Shown here piece by piece: positions 4,538 to 8,702 of a stretch of 8,702 nucleotides of DNA. Made by a program: the position numbers and the translations under genes. How positions within the stretch are numbered: position 1 is the first letter of the stretch; every line of letters begins with the position of its first letter. A model generated the notes under the pieces. It made no database searches, was not told where the DNA came from, and saw nothing but the letters and a program-made list of their open reading frames with translations. The stretch is from assembly GCA_019308985.1 (NCBI GenBank), contig JAFDHB010000149.1:1-8702 (forward strand). The letters run 5' to 3'. Origin of the DNA: Deltaproteobacteria bacterium. Its GTDB lineage: Bacteria; Desulfobacterota; DSM-4660; Desulfatiglandales; HGW-15.

Positions 4538-7500
4538 CTATTGCCCAGGATTCGGCTCATCGATCGAACTCTTCCGGCTGGTGCATTTCTGCTTTCGAAT
4601 GGTCTTTTCAATGTCGAGCAAGGGTTCAATGATCTTAACCGGGAGTTTTAGCGTCCTTTTGACCATGCCCAGGATTCCAGCGCCCACTGCCGACGGAGGC
4701 AGGGGGGACACACTCGGATTATCCCGCGGCCCCTTTACCTTGAAGGCAACGGAAATCAGGGAGCCGCCCGTGATATAGCTTACAATGGGTATGTTTTTCA
4801 ATATGCTATCCGCGGTCCTCAAGGGGGAAACAATCAGGGTGAGATCGACTGTATTGGTAAGGGGATCGAGCTCGCCCTGAAAAAAGATTTCCATGGAAGG
4901 GGCATCAATGATTCCTTCCTGGATGTAAAGCCTTCCCTCTTTTACCAATACTTTTGATTTGATAAAGTTGTAAGGGAAACCCTCGGCATGGAGATCAGGA
5001 AATTTCCCGGCAAAGACCTCCATCAAGTTGAGGTAGCTTAAGACATTTTGCAGGGGAACGCTCTGTTTGATTATTCCCCCCCGCGCCTCGAATTCCAAGT
5101 TCCCGTAAAATGATCGGGCAAGTCGGCTGCGGTTCCCCTCTGCGGCCAGCTTCCCCCTGATATTGAAACTCCCGGTAGCCAGGAGACCCTTGTCAAAAAG
5201 ACAGGAAATGGCGGGAAGCATCTCCTCCTCGTTGGCATCTACTTCCAAGTTCATGTAAACCTTACCCTCCCTCAGCTCAACATTGCCGCGCGTTGTTATA
5301 CCGCACAATCGTGCATTTCTTATTGAGACCTGCGCACCTTCCCCTGAGAGCATTACATCAGCAAGAAAGGGACTCCATTTGAGATCCCCGTGAGTCAGCT
5401 CTTCCGAACTAAGCCTGATCACTCCCTTGATGGAGGAATGCTTCGCTTCGGTAGTGCCCTCCTTTTTTTTGCCCCTAGGAAAAGATCTTAGAAACGTTTC
5501 CACCTTCAGGATATCCAGAGACTTGGTAGAGAGGTCCAGGTCCAAGAGAAGACCCCGAGGGAGGAGCGTGACTTGCCCCCCTAACTCCAACTCCAGGTCA
5601 TCCACGATCAGTACGGCGGACAGAACCCTAAAACCGTTATTCTCCGAGGGTGCAATATGGAGTTTCTTGAAGCTTCTTACAGGGATCTCTTTTGGAATGA
5701 ACGGTATGACGGCGTTCTCGGCCGTGAGGAATCCTTGGAACGTGGATTGATGAGGTCGATGCCTAAGGATATGGGCCCTCATGTTCCCCCTTATAGTACC
5801 GGAGAGGGGCTCTTTGAAGACAAGCATCTTTTTCAGGGTTTCAGCGGAGAGTTGCCCTTCGAAGGTAAGATCGAGGATCTCGGAAGAAGGATCCAAAACA
5901 ATGGATATCCTGGCCTCCTTGCCCGTGTCTTCCAAATACAGTCTCTGCTCCAAGCCGGACGCTGCCCCACGCGTGAAATCAAAGAGCACACGGGGTCCTC
6001 TCTCAAATGTCAAGTCGCCGTCAAAACGAGTCATTACCCCGGATTTCCAGAAGAATCTTCCTCTTGATAGATCCACGGAGCCCCTGATCCCGGCATAGCT
6101 CCTCATTGGGAGGCGCTCCTGGAGCCATTGAATGAATGCCTCTCCCAACTCTCCTTCCACCTCGGCATCCACCCCTTCAAGCCCCTTCAAGTAATTGGTG
6201 AAGGCACCGGAAGCAATAATGGAGGCGTCCAGCAATTCCAGGCGCAGGCCTTCGAGGAATCCAATGTGGGCGGTGCGGCTTCCCGTCGTCCTAAACCGCG
6301 CTTCAATTATCTTCAGCGGGGGGAAAGGCCCTTTTGTTGCCAGGGAAACACCCTGTATATCACCCTCCGCCGAAAAATCCCATTCTTGAGGGGAGTACAA
6401 GGGTCCTTCCACCTCAAATTTGCTCAAGAGGATCCTTCCCTTCACTGTGTCCACTCGGTCTAAGCCGCGGCCTATCTTGCCAAAGGTCCTGATCCACGGA
6501 AAAATTTCTTGGACATAGATATCGCCCCGCCCTAGCGCGATTTTCACGTAATCTTTACTGAGGTCTGCGCGGAGAGAGAGGTCCTTGAAGGAGGACGAAC
6601 CGAGAGTGCCACTGAGATTTTCAGCGACAATGAGTCCTTCTGAAACACGGAGGCTGCCCTCCAGGATACTGATTGGATAGGGGCATCTCTGGTATTGGCA
6701 TGAGAGGCTGAAAGAGACCACATCCATGCCTACGTGGACCCCTGAAGCGGTGTCACTTAATAAGTAGAGCCTGCCGCTTGCCACGCCCTTGAGATCCTTC
6801 AACAGGTCGAGTTCTTTCTTGACCGAATCCGCCTTGACGATCTTGCCGAGGACAGACTGTAGCTGAGAGAGGTCAGCTTGAATCCCGATATCCAGACTGA
6901 AGGGCACAGGTTTTTCCCTGAAAGCAAGGCTCAGCTTGCCCCCACTGCCCCGGGAATTATGTAAAGACGCTTCCAGGTTTTCTCCTTCGAGGATCCCATT
7001 GCCGACCTTGGCGCTGCCCCTGACCCCTGTGAGGTTGAAGTCTACGCCGGGGACGAATATTTCGCCAGCCTCTATTCTGCCCTCCAGGCGCATGTTAGCC
7101 GAGCTCAGCAGTTCCCCTAAGGAGGCCCCCATGGAACTGATCTTCAGCTCTGGGACCTCACCGCCCCTGACTATGTCGAATAACTTGACTACATGGGGTT
7201 CATGTCTGAACAGGGTCAGGATGACTTTTCTGGTGGTTTCCACTTCGACCCCTTTTCCTCCAAGTACAACGCTCGCAAGCCGGGAATTCATGTCCAGTTG
7301 TAGCTCTCCTGACAGTGAAAGCCTGGGATATTCAAGGACCAGATCCTTGATTGACACCTCCATGGTTCCTTGCCCCAGGGACAATCGTCCCTCGATTCTC
7401 TTCCCCTTCAAAGACACGGGCTCTTCAGCACTTAGAAGGGACAAGCGGGGGTTAGAGACAAGCACTTCGGCTTCGAGGCCTTTCGAGGAGTGAAAGTCAA

Positions 7501-8263
7501 AATCAATCCCAATATCCATCTCGGAGTCACGCACGCGGTACAGTGTGTTCTCCAGGAGACGGCCTACTATTTTATGGGGCCTAAAACCGTCAAAGGTGAT
7601 GTGGCCCGTGGCACTGAGGTCACTCTTTCGGATTACCGCCTTGATAGTCCCTTTCTTCCAAAGGCTCGCCCGCGAAACTACCAGTACCCGAACCCTGTTT
7701 GAATTGAGATCCACATTGCAATCTATCTCCCAGAACCGGGCGATTTCCCTGTCTTCCTTCTTGATGACAAGGTTCCCCTTGCTCACTGTCAGGTCTGCGT
7801 CGGGCAGGAGGAATGGAATTTTGTCCAGGTATGCCGTTATTTGAGGTCCCGGGTCGCTGGGTGGAGCATTCCCGGTCCCCTTGGCCGACTCCTTTCCCCT
7901 GGAGCGCAGAAAGATGGTGAAATCGGGCCCTATGGCATGGCCCTCATCGAACATGAGCTTGGCCTTTAGAAGGGGGAGAAGCCGGGGATAGAGGATCAAG
8001 GTATCAATCCTGCCCTCCACTTCCTTATTTATGGATACCTCAATATTTTGAAGGGTGATTTGGGGGGAGGGCAGAACCTTGAAACCCAGCTCTCCAATCC
8101 GAGCATCGCCGTTGATTTTTTCAGACAGAACAGTTTCTACTCTGGTCTTGACAGGCTCAATGTTGACGAGTCTTGGTAGCGCCAGCAGGATAGAGACCGA
8201 GATCACCAGTACGACTACTCCGGTTATTGCCAGCCAGCGAAATATTCTACTAAGCGTGGCCAC
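4538..8263 (-). CDS. AsmA-family envelope protein, YhdP/TamB-like lipid-transport type
   Basis: A 1241-residue protein read leftward from GTG 8263-8261. GAGGGG (complement of 8272-8277) lies eight bases upstream. It opens with MATLSRIFRW and one membrane helix (about 12-30), then the AsmA N-terminal motif LPRLVNIEPVKTRVETVLSE with GDARIGELGFKVLPSPQITLQNI. This places the rest in the periplasm. Residues 130-1040 are long beta-rich repeats of alternating polar and hydrophobic strands (such as GRLSLGQGTMEVSIKDL and GVIRLSSEELTHGDL). From about 1050 a conserved C-terminal module follows: GNLEFEARGGIIKQSVPLQNVLSYLN, then PSMEIFFQGELDPLTNTVDLT, then GSLISVAFKVKGPRDNPSVSPLPPSAVGAGILG, as in YhdP and other large AsmA-like proteins. 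In E. coli such proteins form hydrophobic grooves that carry phospholipids between the membranes. That role is inferred here. Its length is close to that of YhdP. It lies alone on this strand, facing the operon convergently. Confidence 0.85.
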   Translation of the reverse strand: MATLSRIFRWLAITGVVVLVISVSILLALPRLVNIEPVKTRVETVLSEKINGDARIGELGFKVLPSPQITLQNIEVSINKEVEGRIDTLILYPRLLPLLKAKLMFDEGHAIGPDFTIFLRSRGKESAKGTGNAPPSDPGPQITAYLDKIPFLLPDADLTVSKGNLVIKKEDREIARFWEIDCNVDLNSNRVRVLVVSRASLWKKGTIKAVIRKSDLSATGHITFDGFRPHKIVGRLLENTLYRVRDSEMDIGIDFDFHSSKGLEAEVLVSNPRLSLLSAEEPVSLKGKRIEGRLSLGQGTMEVSIKDLVLEYPRLSLSGELQLDMNSRLASVVLGGKGVEVETTRKVILTLFRHEPHVVKLFDIVRGGEVPELKISSMGASLGELLSSANMRLEGRIEAGEIFVPGVDFNLTGVRGSAKVGNGILEGENLEASLHNSRGSGGKLSLAFREKPVPFSLDIGIQADLSQLQSVLGKIVKADSVKKELDLLKDLKGVASGRLYLLSDTASGVHVGMDVVSFSLSCQYQRCPYPISILEGSLRVSEGLIVAENLSGTLGSSSFKDLSLRADLSKDYVKIALGRGDIYVQEIFPWIRTFGKIGRGLDRVDTVKGRILLSKFEVEGPLYSPQEWDFSAEGDIQGVSLATKGPFPPLKIIEARFRTTGSRTAHIGFLEGLRLELLDASIIASGAFTNYLKGLEGVDAEVEGELGEAFIQWLQERLPMRSYAGIRGSVDLSRGRFFWKSGVMTRFDGDLTFERGPRVLFDFTRGAASGLEQRLYLEDTGKEARISIVLDPSSEILDLTFEGQLSAETLKKMLVFKEPLSGTIRGNMRAHILRHRPHQSTFQGFLTAENAVIPFIPKEIPVRSFKKLHIAPSENNGFRVLSAVLIVDDLELELGGQVTLLPRGLLLDLDLSTKSLDILKVETFLRSFPRGKKKEGTTEAKHSSIKGVIRLSSEELTHGDLKWSPFLADVMLSGEGAQVSIRNARLCGITTRGNVELREGKVYMNLEVDANEEEMLPAISCLFDKGLLATGSFNIRGKLAAEGNRSRLARSFYGNLEFEARGGIIKQSVPLQNVLSYLNLMEVFAGKFPDLHAEGFPYNFIKSKVLVKEGRLYIQEGIIDAPSMEIFFQGELDPLTNTVDLTLIVSPLRTADSILKNIPIVSYITGGSLISVAFKVKGPRDNPSVSPLPPSAVGAGILGMVKRTLKLPVKIIEPLLDIEKTIRKQKCTSRKSSIDEPNPGQ

Positions 8264-8332
8264 GAAACGTACCCCTCTGCTCGATCAGACATGGCCGGCC
8301 AAGGATTAAAGCCCTCTTTAGGGTCTAATTCC

Positions 8333-8344
8333 CCGCAGCTTGCT
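8333..8344 (+). repeat. First copy of the direct repeat CCGCAGCTTGCT
   Basis: The 12-base sequence is repeated at 8479-8490, 146 bases away. This copy lies in a GCAGC-TT-GCTGC palindrome. The bases just before it in both copies are similar (TAATTCC and TAATGCT), suggesting duplicated remnants of a larger repeat. Confidence 0.45.
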
Positions 8345-8392
8345 GCTTATGGTCATGTATAATGCCCCTGGATGCGTCATGGACTCCAAGGT

Positions 8393-8468
8393 ATCCAGGA
8401 GTCAGAATCCAGAAGACCAAGGTTAGTATGAACCCGCTTGTATGGTTGTTCTATTCTGGCTCCTGAAT
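8393..8468. repeat. Inverted repeat with 13-base arms around a 44-base loop
   Basis: CAGGAGTCAGAAT (8396-8408) pairs with ATTCTGGCTCCTG (8453-8465), with one G-T wobble in 13. One mismatch and two more pairs extend it outward (8393-8394 with 8467-8468). The left arm can instead pair with two nearer partners: CCTGGAT (8367-8373) with ATCCAGG (8393-8399), and GACTCC (8382-8387) with GGAGTC (8398-8403). No T-run follows. It may be a repeat remnant or a structured RNA. Confidence 0.5.
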
Positions 8469-8478
8469 TCTTAATGCT

Positions 8479-8490
8479 CCGCAGCTTGCT
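8479..8490 (+). repeat. Second copy of the direct repeat CCGCAGCTTGCT
   Basis: Identical over 12 bases to 8333-8344. Here the palindromic extension GC is replaced by CC, so the hairpin potential is weaker. Confidence 0.45.
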
Positions 8491-8575
8491 CCAGGGCAGT
8501 TCATTCTAACACGGAAACTTGGTCCTCAGGGCCAGGTCAGAGATCATTGGCTCTGCCTTAAGAAATGAAAAGGCT

Positions 8576-8702
8576 CTAAATCCGAAGCACGAAATCCGAA
8601 ATCCGAAACAATACTTAATGACCAAAATTCAAATGATCCAAACAATAGGCGTAGCGATTATGATTTTGTTTTTGTCATTAGGACATTTGATATTTGATTT
8701 TG
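8576..8702. repeat. AT-rich degenerate palindromic repeat, cut by the window end
   Basis: It starts with short tandem units of the type AAATCCGAA (8578, 8592, 8599) and runs into AACAA- and CAAATG-rich sequence. Partly complementary sequence follows: CAAATGATCC (8630-8639) pairs with GGACATTTG (8681-8689) with a one-base bulge, and AATGACCAAAA (8618-8628) with TTTTTGTCATT. I recall repeats of this flavour as dispersed intergenic elements in environmental bacterial genomes, but the family is not proven here. The right end is outside the window. Confidence 0.55.

Larger units (their letters stand above)
8264..8702. other. Non-coding region upstream of the AsmA-like gene, rich in inverted repeats
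   Basis: These 439 bases hold no supportable coding region on either strand. The part nearest the AsmA-like gene is its leader: a TGGCCGGCCA palindrome (8292-8301) and a CCCT-CTTT-AGGG hairpin near 8312. The middle contains the folded segment at 8393-8468 and two copies of CCGCAGCTTGCT. The last 130 bases are AT-rich repeat sequence cut by the window edge. A plus-strand TATAAT at 8358 has no matching -35. On the minus strand ATTATA-like sequence in the same place could be a -10 for the AsmA-like gene, but I see no good -35. Confidence 0.5.

Noticed and set aside
6936..7493. A plus-strand open frame of 185 residues inside the AsmA-like gene
   Set aside because: It lies antisense to a strong coding region, is rich in serine and proline in the way shadow frames are, and has no ribosome site or recognisable domain.
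8358..8363. Perfect plus-strand TATAAT
   Set aside because: No -35 hexamer at 16-18 bases upstream, and no gene follows on this strand. In an AT-containing region this can be chance.

Overview
The window looks like chromosomal DNA of a Gram-negative bacterium, most plausibly a deltaproteobacterium (Desulfobacterota). Three signs point this way. There are two lipobox-bearing lipoproteins and a very large AsmA-type envelope protein, so the cell has an outer membrane. Arginine is often encoded by AGG/AGA, and GTG starts are common. The intergenic spaces carry palindromic repeats of a kind I associate with such genomes. The taxonomic call is an inference from style, not from a marker gene.

Layout. 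At the left edge a minus-strand gene enters with its N-terminal signal/anchor sequence (130 to beyond 1). A 316-base divergent intergenic region follows. Six plus-strand genes come next: a LysM coiled-coil lipoprotein (447-977), a small helix-turn-helix DNA-binding protein (1045-1353), a free-standing tRNA-editing (SAD) domain of the AlaX/ThrRS type (1455-1895), a GNAT/FemAB-like acyl- or aminoacyl-transferase (2044-2901), a TraB/GumN-family protein (2928-3752) and an unknown lipoprotein (3976-4455). A minus-strand AsmA/YhdP-like giant (4538-8263) converges on them and occupies nearly half the window. The last 439 bases are non-coding and rich in inverted repeats.

How the genes relate. Only the transferase and TraB-like genes are tightly spaced (26 bases) and clearly look like one transcription unit. 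The others lie 67-223 bases apart in the same direction and may be a loose operon. The envelope theme recurs in the LysM lipoprotein, the small lipoprotein and the AsmA-like protein, but the central genes do not form a pathway I recognise.

The best non-genic observation is a 153-base MITE-like element (3804-3956). It has imperfect terminal inverted repeats and an internal cruciform, and is flanked directly by AAGTTT on both sides as a 6-base target duplication. It lies between the TraB-like gene and the small lipoprotein gene. Removing it and one copy of the duplication would leave those genes only 64 bases apart. I found no CRISPR array, rRNA, tRNA or obvious defence system, and no convincing case for a wholly new multi-gene system.
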